Assembly: GCA_966112615.1 (NCBI GenBank)
Contig: CBHWDO010000013.1
Coordinates: 39,198-103,197, forward strand
Source of the DNA: Flavitalea sp966112615
GTDB lineage: Bacteria > Bacteroidota > Bacteroidia > Chitinophagales > Chitinophagaceae
Length of the DNA: 64,000 nucleotides
Reading direction: 5' to 3'
How positions within the stretch are numbered: the first letter of the stretch is position 1; every line of letters starts with the position of its first letter. The notes beneath the pieces were generated by a model. It was given only the letters and a program-made list of their open reading frames with translations, was not told where the DNA came from and made no database searches. Shown piece by piece: positions 1-9,776 of this stretch. A program made the translations under genes and the position numbers.

Positions 1-3000
1 GTTCGAAAGGTATCCGGAAGAATCATTTCTTCTGAGGATAACCGCCCCCTTTCCGGTGTCAGCATAATGCTTAAAGGAAAGTCGGTGGGGGTACAATCCG
101 CCGAAGACGGAACTTTTACCATTGATGCTTCACCGGCGGATGTCCTGGTATTTTCCTACGCCGGACATACCAGCACAGAAACAGTAGTAGGATCAAATCT
201 TTCCATTGATGTCACGCTCAAGACCGAAGCCACCAAGTTGGGCGAAGTGGTAGTGGTGGGTTATGGTACCCAATCGAGAGGAAATGTTACCGGTTCCATT
301 GGTAAACTTGACAAAGAAGTGCTTGCCAGTGCGCCCAGGGCGAATGTTGGAAGTGCTCTCCAGGGAACTATGGCGGGATTGACTGTTGTAAACACAACCG
401 GCCGTCCTGGCGCTGCACCAAATATTCTCCTTAGGGGTGGTGCATCTATTAACAGTCCTGGTGCTCCACTGGTAGTGGTAGACGGGATCATCCGTTCTTA
501 TAGTGATATTTCTCCTGATGATATAGCATCTATTGAAGTGCTGAAAGATGCATCTTCAACCGCTATCTATGGTGCTCGTGCAAACAATGGCGTTATCCTG
601 ATCACTACCAAGCAGGGCAAGTCAGGCACTGCACAGGTGACCTACAAATATCTCCATGGGTACAACAGGAATCGTGACGGATATAATTATCTCAATGCAA
701 AGGACTATATCTATTATAACCGGTTAGGGAATCTAAACTCTGGCAGAACCCTGGCACAGGTGAACAGTTCACGCGGGTATGGACTGCAGACCAATGCAGC
801 AGATCTTGCTTTGTTTGATATCAGAGCATATTCATCAGCAAATGCCGACCTATTGCAAAAAGGATGGGATACGGTGGGGGATCCCTATGGTGGTACCATC
901 ATCTTCAAAGATCATTCAGGAGAGATTGCTGATCTTATTTTCAGGAACACAAGAACCAATGATCATTATGTAAATGTTACGGGTGGAAATGACCGCGGAA
1001 AATATTTTGCTTCGTTCAATTATTATGATGAAGACGGTGTGATCGTGGGTTCTGATTATAAGCGATACAGTGCCAACCTGAATGGTTCGTATAAAGTTCG
1101 ACCTAATCTTGAGATCAGTACCGGTGCCATGTTCTCTACATCAACTTCCTATGGAGTTTTGGCAGGAGAAGTGAATACCTTGTACCGTAACCTGGCAATC
1201 TGGCCAACCATGAATCCATGGCTTGATTCAGCCAAAACACTTCCTAATCCGGGTAATGGAATTTCTGACGGAAACCCATTGTACTGGCTTAGAAAGACTA
1301 CCAGGAGTAATGAAGTGAACCGTATCACTGCAAATGCATCGGTGAAGTATGATATCATAAAGGGATTATATTTCAAGGCATCTGCAAATGGTTACCTGTT
1401 TGAAAATACCAACGAATCCTTTACTAAGGCAACGCAAACCTATGCGCAGATCTTTGCTAGTCCACAGGCATTCAACACTACCAGGCCTGCAACCTGGTCG
1501 ATGGATAAAACCGTTCAGCAGCAATTCAACGCTATTCTGAATTACAATAGCAGGATCGGTGATAATCATAATATCACTGCGATGCTGGGTACGGAATATT
1601 TTGGACAGAAATTTACTTCTGCACAGGTTTCAGGAACCAATGCACCAACAGATGATATTCCAACTGTGAATGCATCTACCTTATTTGCAGCAGGAAGTAA
1701 TTTTACTTCCAAAGCACAGTATCGCATCATCTCTCATTTCGGAAGGTTCAATTATGATTTTGATGGTCGTTACCTGTTCACACTGGTATATCGCCAGGAT
1801 GGAGTTTCCAGTCTTGCAGAAAAGAATCGATGGGGTTTCTTCCCTGGTATGAGTGCTGGATGGAATGTTCATAAAGAGAATTTCTTTATGAATAGTGCGC
1901 TATCAAATGTTGTGTCCACATTGAAACCTCGTATTAGTTACGGTGTGAATGGAAACGTGGCAGGGATTGGTGAATATGAAGTGCAGGGAAGTTATGGTGC
2001 GCAGGGAAATTATAATGGTAGTCTCGGGTTTCTTAACACAGGTATTATCAACGAAGGCTTGCGTTGGGAGAAAAGTACCACAACAGACGTGGGATTGGAT
2101 ATTGGATTTTTAAACAACAGGATCTCCCTGATCTTCGATTATTACAATCGTGTTACCAGTGACCTGTTGACCAACCTTACCTTACCAAGCTATACAGGTT
2201 TTGGATCTGTAAGGACCAACCTTGGATCATTTCAGAACCGTGGATATGAATTTACCCTGAACGCATCAATTTTGCGCAAACCTTCTGGTTTGAACTGGGA
2301 TGTAAGCGGCAACGTTTCTTATGTAAGAAACAAGATTCTCAAACTTCCATTCAATGGTAATGAAAACAACCGACAGGGTGGTTTCCAGGTGTATGATCCT
2401 GCACAGGGAAAAGTTATCTGGGTGAGTGGATTGCAGGAAGGTCAGCCACTTGGAGATATTTATGCCTACAAGCAGGTATCTATTTTCCAGAGCAATGAAG
2501 AGATCGCGAAGATCGCATCAGGAAGGTATGATGCAGTTGCATTAATCGGCGGACCAAACAGTTCCGCTGTGAATAAGATCACACCGGGTGATGTAAACTG
2601 GCTGGATGTTGACAAGAATGATACTATTGATACCAGGGACAGAGTGTATGTAGGAAATGTCAATCCAAAATTCACAGGAGGATTCTCATCCACACTTTCT
2701 TACAAAGGATTTTCGCTGTACACACGCTTTGATTTTGCATTGGGTCATACCATCTATAATGATCTTGTAGCACGCACATTGGGAAATTACCAGGGTACTT
2801 TCAATTATATTGACTGGCAGGCTCAGGGCTTCTCCGGCGATAAGTCGAGAAGTGACATTCCAAAAGTGTATTATGCCGACCAGGTTGGAGCACCGGCAGG
2901 TAAGAAGAATTATACGAGAGGAAATAATGGCGGACAGGTGTTGCATGGTAACAACTCAAACTTTTATGAGAAAGGCGATTACCTGGCATGCAGGGAGATC

Positions 3001-3201
3001 ACGCTTGGATATGATTTTCCAAAATCAATGTTGGGAAGAACAAAAGTGCTGACTGGAGCTAAGGTTTATGTGAATCTCAACAATATGTTTTACATCACTA
3101 AGTTCAGCGGTGCACTTCCTGAAGCCCCTTCAAGTGGAATTTATGCAGGTGCTTATCCCGTTCCAAAATCATTTGTGTTTGGAGTGCAGGTACAGTTTTA
3201 A
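1..3201 (+). CDS. SusC-like TonB-dependent outer-membrane receptor (5'-partial)
   Basis: The reading frame is open from base 1, so the gene starts upstream and its signal peptide is not visible; the ATG at 67 is internal. The first ~60 codons form a carboxypeptidase-regulatory-like domain. A plug domain follows, with the VVVVGYGTQ box typical of SusC and the LKDASSTAIYGARANNGVI segment. The remaining ~850 residues are beta-barrel, ending in VQVQF with a terminal Phe as in outer-membrane barrels. SusC proteins import glycan fragments with TonB energy. SusD follows after 18 bp and the sialic-acid genes follow that, so the likely substrate is a sialylated oligosaccharide or free sialic acid (inferred from context). 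Confidence 0.95.
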   Translation, partial: VRKVSGRIISSEDNRPLSGVSIMLKGKSVGVQSAEDGTFTIDASPADVLVFSYAGHTSTETVVGSNLSIDVTLKTEATKLGEVVVVGYGTQSRGNVTGSIGKLDKEVLASAPRANVGSALQGTMAGLTVVNTTGRPGAAPNILLRGGASINSPGAPLVVVDGIIRSYSDISPDDIASIEVLKDASSTAIYGARANNGVILITTKQGKSGTAQVTYKYLHGYNRNRDGYNYLNAKDYIYYNRLGNLNSGRTLAQVNSSRGYGLQTNAADLALFDIRAYSSANADLLQKGWDTVGDPYGGTIIFKDHSGEIADLIFRNTRTNDHYVNVTGGNDRGKYFASFNYYDEDGVIVGSDYKRYSANLNGSYKVRPNLEISTGAMFSTSTSYGVLAGEVNTLYRNLAIWPTMNPWLDSAKTLPNPGNGISDGNPLYWLRKTTRSNEVNRITANASVKYDIIKGLYFKASANGYLFENTNESFTKATQTYAQIFASPQAFNTTRPATWSMDKTVQQQFNAILNYNSRIGDNHNITAMLGTEYFGQKFTSAQVSGTNAPTDDIPTVNASTLFAAGSNFTSKAQYRIISHFGRFNYDFDGRYLFTLVYRQDGVSSLAEKNRWGFFPGMSAGWNVHKENFFMNSALSNVVSTLKPRISYGVNGNVAGIGEYEVQGSYGAQGNYNGSLGFLNTGIINEGLRWEKSTTTDVGLDIGFLNNRISLIFDYYNRVTSDLLTNLTLPSYTGFGSVRTNLGSFQNRGYEFTLNASILRKPSGLNWDVSGNVSYVRNKILKLPFNGNENNRQGGFQVYDPAQGKVIWVSGLQEGQPLGDIYAYKQVSIFQSNEEIAKIASGRYDAVALIGGPNSSAVNKITPGDVNWLDVDKNDTIDTRDRVYVGNVNPKFTGGFSSTLSYKGFSLYTRFDFALGHTIYNDLVARTLGNYQGTFNYIDWQAQGFSGDKSRSDIPKVYYADQVGAPAGKKNYTRGNNGGQVLHGNNSNFYEKGDYLACREITLGYDFPKSMLGRTKVLTGAKVYVNLNNMFYITKFSGALPEAPSSGIYAGAYPVPKSFVFGVQVQF

Positions 3202-3219
3202 CGACTATAAAATCATAAC

Positions 3220-4755
3220 ATGAAAAAGTACATTCTCTATATAAGCTGTGCAGTGGGTGCGATGATGCTCAATGCCTGCTCAAAGAAACTAGATCTGTTG
3301 CCTGTGAGCAGCATCAGTGATGCGAATTTCTGGAAAACAGCTGATCAGTTCGATGCATTTGTAACCGGTATCCATGCAAGGTTTCGTTCACATGCGAACT
3401 CATTCAATACCCTTGGCGAACTAAGGTCTGATATTTATGGCACAGAAGGTGGAAGTGCCAGTACGTTTACCGGTGAAGCAACACAGGGATTGGAAAGGTT
3501 GTGGCAGCATAACCTGGATCTTGACAATCCTGGCGTGTCAAACTTTGCAGGATTCTATAACAATATTGTACAGCTAAACCTGCTGATAGATAAGCTGAAT
3601 AATTCAAGTATTGTAACACCTGCCAACAAATCATATTATTTGGGTCTTGCTTATGGAATGCGTGCTTATTATTATTTCCATCTTGTAAGAACATGGGGAG
3701 ATGTTGTTCTGCAAAAAGATCCGGTAACATCTATTGATGTGTCAAACCTTGCAAAAGCTGCAACTCCAGCTTCTGAAGTGATGGCCTCAATTAAGGATGA
3801 TATTGAAAAATCACTCGAAGCTTATGGAGCAAATTATAGTTTCAGAAACCAGAAAGGATATTGGTCTAAGGCTGCAACACTGATGCTGAAAGCAGAAGTC
3901 AATCTTTGGAATGCACACCGCGCAGGAGGTGCAGCAGATGCAACCACTGCATTAAATGCGCTGAATGAGATCCAGACCAATATTCCATCACTTACACTTC
4001 TTCCAAATTTTTCTTCTGTATTTGCATCAAACAATAAAGGAAATAACGAGATCATTTTTGCGATCCGCTATGTGTTGAATGAATCTACTATGGATTGGGT
4101 GCCATCTTCCTTTATGCCACAAACAAGCCTGATCGTGAATTTTCATGATTCTGCCTCAGCAAGGCAATTCACTGTTTCCGCTGATAACTGGGGTGGATTG
4201 TTACGCAGTCCAGTGAGAGTATCGACTTTCAGGAAGTATGATGACCTCGATGGTAGAAAACGATTTACCGTACAGGCAGCTTATAACAAGAACAGTGATG
4301 GTCAGTATTCCATTGCCGGGGCTTTTGTAAAGAAGTATGAAGGCGAATTGAATGCAGGTGCAAGGGTTTATACTAATGATTATCCTGTATATCGTTATGC
4401 AGACCTTTTGTTGCTGAAAGCTGAAGCAAAGGTCCTGCTGGGACAGGATCCTGCAACAGAGATCAACCTGGTAAGAGCACGCGGTTTTGGAGCAAACTAT
4501 AATCCTGCAACGCATGGATTCCCTAACCAGGCCATTGATGCTGATCCAAAGCAGGCCTTGCTCCAGGAGAGATTATTTGAATTCATTTTTGAAGGAAAGC
4601 GTTGGTATGATCTGAGAAGATTTGGAGATGCCTATGTTTACCAGTATACTCCGGTTACATCGTCGCAGTCCTACAAACTTTTGTGGCCAATCGACCGAAA
4701 CTCATTAACGAATAACAGGGGCCTGGTTCAAACACCTGGGTATCCGGCATATTAG
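3220..4755 (+). CDS. SusD/RagB-family glycan-binding lipoprotein
   Basis: A 511-residue protein starting with a lipoprotein signal whose lipobox is LNAC (Cys20). SusD-type features include an N-terminal alpha-helical region and the C-terminal RLFEFIFEGKRWYDLRRFGD segment, which is a strong family signature, followed by a LLWPID-type ending. SusD lipoproteins cap the SusC barrel at the cell surface and deliver the glycan. The gene sits 18 bp after the SusC gene, and the two are probably co-transcribed. Binding specificity cannot be read from the sequence; the following nan-type genes point to sialoglycans. Confidence 0.95.
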   Translation: MKKYILYISCAVGAMMLNACSKKLDLLPVSSISDANFWKTADQFDAFVTGIHARFRSHANSFNTLGELRSDIYGTEGGSASTFTGEATQGLERLWQHNLDLDNPGVSNFAGFYNNIVQLNLLIDKLNNSSIVTPANKSYYLGLAYGMRAYYYFHLVRTWGDVVLQKDPVTSIDVSNLAKAATPASEVMASIKDDIEKSLEAYGANYSFRNQKGYWSKAATLMLKAEVNLWNAHRAGGAADATTALNALNEIQTNIPSLTLLPNFSSVFASNNKGNNEIIFAIRYVLNESTMDWVPSSFMPQTSLIVNFHDSASARQFTVSADNWGGLLRSPVRVSTFRKYDDLDGRKRFTVQAAYNKNSDGQYSIAGAFVKKYEGELNAGARVYTNDYPVYRYADLLLLKAEAKVLLGQDPATEINLVRARGFGANYNPATHGFPNQAIDADPKQALLQERLFEFIFEGKRWYDLRRFGDAYVYQYTPVTSSQSYKLLWPIDRNSLTNNRGLVQTPGYPAY

Positions 4756-4850
4756 TGTTGGTTTATTAGCAATCGAAGCCGGGGGTATTCCTGCCTCCGG
4801 TATATTTAAATTGATTATTTTTTACCTGGCAATTTATAAAGAGTAGCAGT
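4756..4850 (+). other. susD to lyase spacer with a weak hairpin
   Basis: A 95-bp gap, the largest within the sialic-acid cluster. At about 4787-4800 the words CCGGGGG and CCTCCGG can pair (7 bp, one G-U) and are followed by an AT-rich stretch. This could attenuate transcription between susD and the enzyme genes, as reported for some sus-type operons, but it lacks a clean T-run. Weakly supported. Confidence 0.3.
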
Positions 4851-5792
4851 ATGCAAATTGAGAAAATCAGGGGATTGATCGCAGCGCCTTTTACACCTAT
4901 GAACCAGGATGGGTCGTTGAATCTTTCCATAATTCCGAAGTATTACGAGTTATTGAAAGCAAATCGTGTTAGTGGTGCATTTATATGCGGTTCAACGGGT
5001 GAAGGTGTATCGTTGACCAAGGAGGAAAAGATGCTGGTTGCCGAAGCATGGGCATTATGCAGCAGGGAAGATGCAGACTTTAAAGTAATCACACTCCTCG
5101 GTGGCACCTGTATCGCAGATTGCATCAGTCTTGCAAAGCATGCTGAGCAAATTGGTTTGTATGGAGTAGCTTTCACAGCACCATTTTATTTTAAACCTTC
5201 CTCAGCGTCCGTGCTGGCGGCATGTTGTAAACAGATTGCTGATGAAATTCCTTCCATGCCATTCTATTATTATCATATACCTGTATTGACCGGGGGTAAT
5301 TATAGAATGATTGACCTGTTGCAGCAAGTAGACGGTCTTATTCCAAATTTTGCAGGTATCAAGTATACCCATGAAGATTTCATGGACTTTCTAAGCTGTA
5401 TGAATTATGCAGATGGAAAATATGATATGCTGTGGGGTCGTGATGAAAATATGTTGCCGGCGCTTTCAATTGGTGCAAGAGGTGCGGTGGGAAGTACTTT
5501 CAATTATGCTGCACCATTGTATCATGATCTAATCAGTGCATTTGAAGAGAGGAAACTGGAGCTTGCATCCAGGCTTCAGCAGCAGTCAATTGACATGATC
5601 ACTCTCCTGGGAAAATACGGAGGAATTGCTACAGGCAAGGCTTATATGAAACTAGTGGGAATTGATTGCGGAGAATTCAGGCTACCTGTTTCAAATATGT
5701 CTGCATCTTCTTTCAGTCAATTTAAAGAAGAAGTAGAAGGTCAGGGTTTCTACAGTTTTTGTTCGAAAAATAATGCAGTCATTTCTTCCTGA
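4851..5792 (+). CDS. nanA: N-acetylneuraminate lyase (DHDPS/NAL family)
   Basis: A 313-residue cytoplasmic TIM-barrel aldolase that splits N-acetylneuraminate to ManNAc and pyruvate. Visible motifs are the pyruvate-binding GSTGE (residues 47-51), the catalytic Tyr in YHIP (Tyr141) and the Schiff-base Lys in GIKYTHEDF (Lys171). The family also contains dihydrodipicolinate synthase. The YHIP motif resembles the YNIP of sialate lyases, and the flanking mutarotase, sialidase and epimerase favour the lyase role. The stop overlaps the next start by one base (TGATG), indicating translational coupling. Confidence 0.9.
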   Translation: MQIEKIRGLIAAPFTPMNQDGSLNLSIIPKYYELLKANRVSGAFICGSTGEGVSLTKEEKMLVAEAWALCSREDADFKVITLLGGTCIADCISLAKHAEQIGLYGVAFTAPFYFKPSSASVLAACCKQIADEIPSMPFYYYHIPVLTGGNYRMIDLLQQVDGLIPNFAGIKYTHEDFMDFLSCMNYADGKYDMLWGRDENMLPALSIGARGAVGSTFNYAAPLYHDLISAFEERKLELASRLQQQSIDMITLLGKYGGIATGKAYMKLVGIDCGEFRLPVSNMSASSFSQFKEEVEGQGFYSFCSKNNAVISS

Positions 5793-6964
5793 TGCAGTAT
5801 CTATCAAAATATTTATTTCAACTGATCATGTTTGTTGGTCCAGGTGTACACGCGCAACAAAAAGTGCCCGATATCCAATGGAAATCTGCCGCACAATTAC
5901 CTGCCATGTCTTCAACCTCTTACCAAAGGGGGGTGGCAGGTGGTGCATCAGGATTTGCAGGAGACCTTTTTGTTCTTGCAGGTGGAGCAAATTTTCCGAG
6001 TGATATGCCCTGGAATGGCGGAAAGAAAAAGTACTATGATGATGTACTGCTTTTCAAAAGATCAGGCGATATTCTTACTCCCATAGTAAGTTCATCCTCT
6101 CTTCCATTTGCACTGGCATATGGTGCAAGTTGTTCAGTACCTGGTGGAGTAGTGATCTTAGGGGGAGAGACTGAACATGGTTTGAGTGATAAAACTCTCT
6201 TAATAAAAAATTCGGGTGGTGTAATAAATGTCGACACCCTCCCTTCTATTCCGTATGCCATGGCAAATGGAAGTGCTGTGTATGATGACCATTTCATTTA
6301 TTACGCAGGTGGTGAAACAAACAGCACTGTAAGTGATAAGTTGTTGAGACTTGATGTAAATAATTTGCATTTGGGATGGAAGAAAATGGCTTCAATACCT
6401 CATGCGGTATCTCACTTTATTTTTTCGGTGCAGTTTTCCCGCGAGGGTAAGAGTCTTTTCATCATGGGTGGAAGAAAAAAGAACCAAAATACACCAAGTG
6501 ATTTCTTTAGTGAATCATACCGGTATTCGATAGATAGTGACAAATGGACAAAGGTTTGTTCAATTCCAGTTGCTCTTGCAGCAGGTACAGGTTCTCCGGT
6601 TGGTAAAAGATGGGTGTTTCTTTTTGGTGGTGATGAAGGAAAGACCTTCAGGAAAACCGAGCAACTGATCTTTTCGATTGCAAGAGAGAAGGACGCTGAA
6701 AAGGCGAAAGAATTAGTTGCAGCCAAGGCAAAGTTACAATCTGGCCATCCGGGGTTCAGCAACACGGTATGGGCTTATGATACATATGAAGACAAATGGC
6801 AGAAGGCCGGTTATATTCCTTTTCCAGCACCTGTTACAACTGTTGCAGTAAAATGGAATAATGAAATATTTATTCCAAGCGGCGAAATAAAAGCAGGTAT
6901 TCGTACACCCGAAATTATTTCTGCCCGGATCATTGATAAACAACATCAAACTTCTTTTAAATGA
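5792..6964 (+). CDS. nanM: Kelch-repeat N-acetylneuraminate mutarotase
   Basis: A 390-residue protein with an N-terminal signal sequence ending near VHAQQ, so probably periplasmic. The body is a six-bladed Kelch propeller with repeated GG-turn blades such as FVLAGGANFP, VVILGGETEH, IYYAGGETN, LFIMGGRKK and VFLFGGDEG. NanM enzymes speed the conversion of alpha-Neu5Ac released by sialidase into the beta anomer taken up by transporters. The start overlaps the lyase stop by one base, and the end overlaps the transporter start by four (ATGA), placing it firmly in the operon. Confidence 0.9.
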   Translation: MQYLSKYLFQLIMFVGPGVHAQQKVPDIQWKSAAQLPAMSSTSYQRGVAGGASGFAGDLFVLAGGANFPSDMPWNGGKKKYYDDVLLFKRSGDILTPIVSSSSLPFALAYGASCSVPGGVVILGGETEHGLSDKTLLIKNSGGVINVDTLPSIPYAMANGSAVYDDHFIYYAGGETNSTVSDKLLRLDVNNLHLGWKKMASIPHAVSHFIFSVQFSREGKSLFIMGGRKKNQNTPSDFFSESYRYSIDSDKWTKVCSIPVALAAGTGSPVGKRWVFLFGGDEGKTFRKTEQLIFSIAREKDAEKAKELVAAKAKLQSGHPGFSNTVWAYDTYEDKWQKAGYIPFPAPVTTVAVKWNNEIFIPSGEIKAGIRTPEIISARIIDKQHQTSFK

Positions 6965-8202
6965 TCCAACAGGTTTCCATATCAAAGGGCTATTACCGTT
7001 GGGTTGTAGTAGGATTGCTCTGGGTGGTTGCCCTGCTCAATTATATGGACAGGCAAATGTTGTCGACCATGAAGCCAAGCATGCAGATTGATATTGCTGA
7101 GTTGCAATCAGCCACCAATTTCGGAAGGCTGATGGCCATCTTTTTATGGATCTATGGATTGATGAGCCCTTTGTCGGGAATCATCGCAGACCGGTACAAT
7201 CGTAAATGGATCATAACGGGTAGTTTGTTTGTATGGTCGGCTGTAACCCTTCTGATGGGGTCGGCCGACTCTTTTGAACAATTGTATTGGCTTCGGGCAG
7301 TAATGGGTGTCAGTGAAGCTCTGTATATTCCGGCAGGTCTATCGCTCATTGCGGATTATCATGATGACAAGAGCAGGTCATTAGCTATTGGAATACATAT
7401 GACAGGCCTGTATGTGGGGCAGGCTCTTGGTGGTTTTGGTGCAACCATTGCAGCATTTCTTTCCTGGAATCAGGCATTCTTTTATTTTGGAATTGTTGGG
7501 ATCATTTATGCTTTTGTACTGATGATCTTTTTGAAAGAAAAAAAGCAACAATTCAATGAAAAAATTTCTGATCAAAAAGAACCACTTTTCAAAGGTCTTG
7601 GAAAACTTTTCAAGAATGCTTATTTCTGGATCATACTTCTCTACTTTGCTATTCCTTCGCTTCCAGGTTGGGGTATAAAGAACTGGCTTCCAACTTTGTT
7701 TTCCAGCAGTCTTGGAATTGATATGTCGAAAGCAGGACCTCTGTCAACCATCACCATTGCGGTCTCCTCGCTTATTGGTGTAATTACGGGAGGAATACTT
7801 TCTGATAAATGGGTGCAGAAAAATACCAGGGGAAGGATCTATACCAGTGCAATAGGGTTGGGTATGACCGTTCCTGCATTGCTATTATTGGGGATAGGAG
7901 ATACGATATACCACTGTGTGGGTGCTGGTTTATTTTTTGGATTTGGATATGGCCTGTTCGATGCGAATAACATGCCTATTCTCTGCCAGTTTGTTTCGGC
8001 AAGATATCGAGCCACAGCATATGGATTGATGAATATGTCAGGTGTATTTGCCGGAGCTTTTATTACTGACCTGTTAGGAAAAACAACAGATGACGGCAAT
8101 CTTCAAAAAAGTTTTGCGGTGCTTGCAATAGTAGTGTTGGTGGCTCTATTTCTCCAGCTATATTTTTTAAAACCTGGTCGAGTGCGATTAGAGGATCTAT
8201 AA
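6961..8202 (+). CDS. MFS transporter, probable sialic-acid importer
   Basis: A 413-residue major facilitator protein with about 12 hydrophobic segments. The start has the LLWVVALLNYMDRQ motif common to the anion:cation symporter (hexuronate/sialate) branch. The loop 2-3 signature is present as GIIADRYNRKW, and the matching second-half motif is GGILSDKWVQKNTRG. Its position between the mutarotase and the sialidase supports import of Neu5Ac across the inner membrane, as for Bacteroides NanT. Hexuronate or ManNAc transport is possible. The ATG overlaps the preceding stop by four bases. Confidence 0.85.
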   Translation: MIQQVSISKGYYRWVVVGLLWVVALLNYMDRQMLSTMKPSMQIDIAELQSATNFGRLMAIFLWIYGLMSPLSGIIADRYNRKWIITGSLFVWSAVTLLMGSADSFEQLYWLRAVMGVSEALYIPAGLSLIADYHDDKSRSLAIGIHMTGLYVGQALGGFGATIAAFLSWNQAFFYFGIVGIIYAFVLMIFLKEKKQQFNEKISDQKEPLFKGLGKLFKNAYFWIILLYFAIPSLPGWGIKNWLPTLFSSSLGIDMSKAGPLSTITIAVSSLIGVITGGILSDKWVQKNTRGRIYTSAIGLGMTVPALLLLGIGDTIYHCVGAGLFFGFGYGLFDANNMPILCQFVSARYRATAYGLMNMSGVFAGAFITDLLGKTTDDGNLQKSFAVLAIVVLVALFLQLYFLKPGRVRLEDL

Positions 8203-8213
8203 AAAAATCTTGT

Positions 8214-9770
8214 ATGCAAGTATTGAGAAATTTTATTATTGGCTTATTGTACATCACAGTGATGGCAGGCTTTATCAGTGTTCAGAAAGCAAAGTCTTCA
8301 GCCAAAGTAACTGCACAGGCTTATGCTCCTGTTATTCCTGTCTTAATTGGTGCAGAACTTAATCCTGTACTTAAGGTGAGTGTTGCGGTACCAAAGGATC
8401 TGAAAAAATTTTCGCTGCAAAAACTGAATGTGTCCATTCATCCCTATAAAGAGATTGAAGCAGTGGATGTGTTTTTAACTGGGGCTGAACCATTTTCATC
8501 AAACAATAAACTAGGTTCCATTACACCAACAGGTGAAAATTTTTCTATACCAGTCTCTGCTGAAATGAATCATGGTGTTCATTTTATCTGGTTCAGTGTA
8601 AGGTTAAAAAAGGGATCATCTCTTGATCATAAAATTTTGTTGAAGTGTTTCAGCATGGTAGATGTCAATCAACAAAAAATTATTGTTCAGCAGGATAAAA
8701 GTGCACAGCCTAATTATGTTGGTACAGTGGTCCGGAAAGCCGGTGATGATGGCGTTCACACCTACAGGATCCCTGGTATCATTCAAACCAATAAAGGAAC
8801 ACTGATTTCTGTGTATGATATCAGGTATAATAATTCCGCTGATCTGCCTGGTAATATTGATGTGGGACTGAGTCGCAGTACCGACAGTGGAAGGTCCTGG
8901 CAGCCGATGAAAAAGATCATGGACATGGGTGAGCCACATGCGAATAACGGTGTGGGTGATCCGGCGGTTTTATTTGATCCAGTTACCAAAAAGATCTGGG
9001 TGGCAGCATTGTGGAGTAAAGGCAACCGCTCCATTGCAGGTTCTCTTCCTGGACTATCGCAAGACACTACAGGGCAGTTCGTATTGGTTAGCAGTGATGA
9101 TGATGGATTAACCTGGACGGACCCTGTATCGATCACTGTACAGGTGAAAGATCCGAAGTGGCATTTGTTCTTTAATGGTCCGGGATCAGGCATTGCCATG
9201 AAAGATGGCAAACTGGTATTTGCAGCACAATATTGGGATGAAAAGAAAATGCCTCACAGCACCATCATCTATAGTGATGATCATGGTAGGTCATGGAAAG
9301 GAAATATTGCTGGTCCAAAATCAAATACCACAGAAAGCCAGGTAGTGGAAACAATTCCTGGAACCATCATGCTCAATATGCGAGATAACAGGGGTAATTT
9401 CAGAAGTGTTACAACAACAAGCGATTTTGGAAAATCATGGGTGGAGCATCCAACTTCTTATCAGTCTCTTCCCGACCCTGTATGTATGGCAAGTATCATC
9501 AAGATGCCTGCTAATCTGAAAAAAGGTAGCAAAGAAATTATTTTCTTCAGTAATCCTGCAACTGGTTCCGGTCGGTATAATATGACCATTAAAGCAAGTG
9601 CTGATCTTGGAGAATCCTGGATGCCGGAACATGCAGTGTTGGTAGATGAGCGTCCATGTTATGGATACAGTTCGCTCGCAAGAATTGATGACAAACACGT
9701 AGGGATTCTGTATGAAGGAATAAGAGATCTCTATTTTGTAAAAGTTCCCGTTGCTGATATCATTCAATAA
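8214..9770 (+). CDS. Exo-alpha-sialidase (GH33)
   Basis: A 518-residue secreted enzyme with an N-terminal hydrophobic signal, then a ~150-residue beta-sandwich as in the sialidase N-terminal domain, then the six-bladed catalytic propeller. The arginine-triad motif YRIPGI is present (Arg185). Asp boxes (SxDxGxxW) are seen as STDSGRSW, SSDDDGLTW, YSDDHGRSW, TSDFGKSW and SADLGESW. It removes terminal sialic acid from glycans, feeding the mutarotase and transporter upstream. The gene starts 11 bp after the transporter. Confidence 0.95.
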   Translation: MQVLRNFIIGLLYITVMAGFISVQKAKSSAKVTAQAYAPVIPVLIGAELNPVLKVSVAVPKDLKKFSLQKLNVSIHPYKEIEAVDVFLTGAEPFSSNNKLGSITPTGENFSIPVSAEMNHGVHFIWFSVRLKKGSSLDHKILLKCFSMVDVNQQKIIVQQDKSAQPNYVGTVVRKAGDDGVHTYRIPGIIQTNKGTLISVYDIRYNNSADLPGNIDVGLSRSTDSGRSWQPMKKIMDMGEPHANNGVGDPAVLFDPVTKKIWVAALWSKGNRSIAGSLPGLSQDTTGQFVLVSSDDDGLTWTDPVSITVQVKDPKWHLFFNGPGSGIAMKDGKLVFAAQYWDEKKMPHSTIIYSDDHGRSWKGNIAGPKSNTTESQVVETIPGTIMLNMRDNRGNFRSVTTTSDFGKSWVEHPTSYQSLPDPVCMASIIKMPANLKKGSKEIIFFSNPATGSGRYNMTIKASADLGESWMPEHAVLVDERPCYGYSSLARIDDKHVGILYEGIRDLYFVKVPVADIIQ

Positions 9771-9776
9771 GCATTG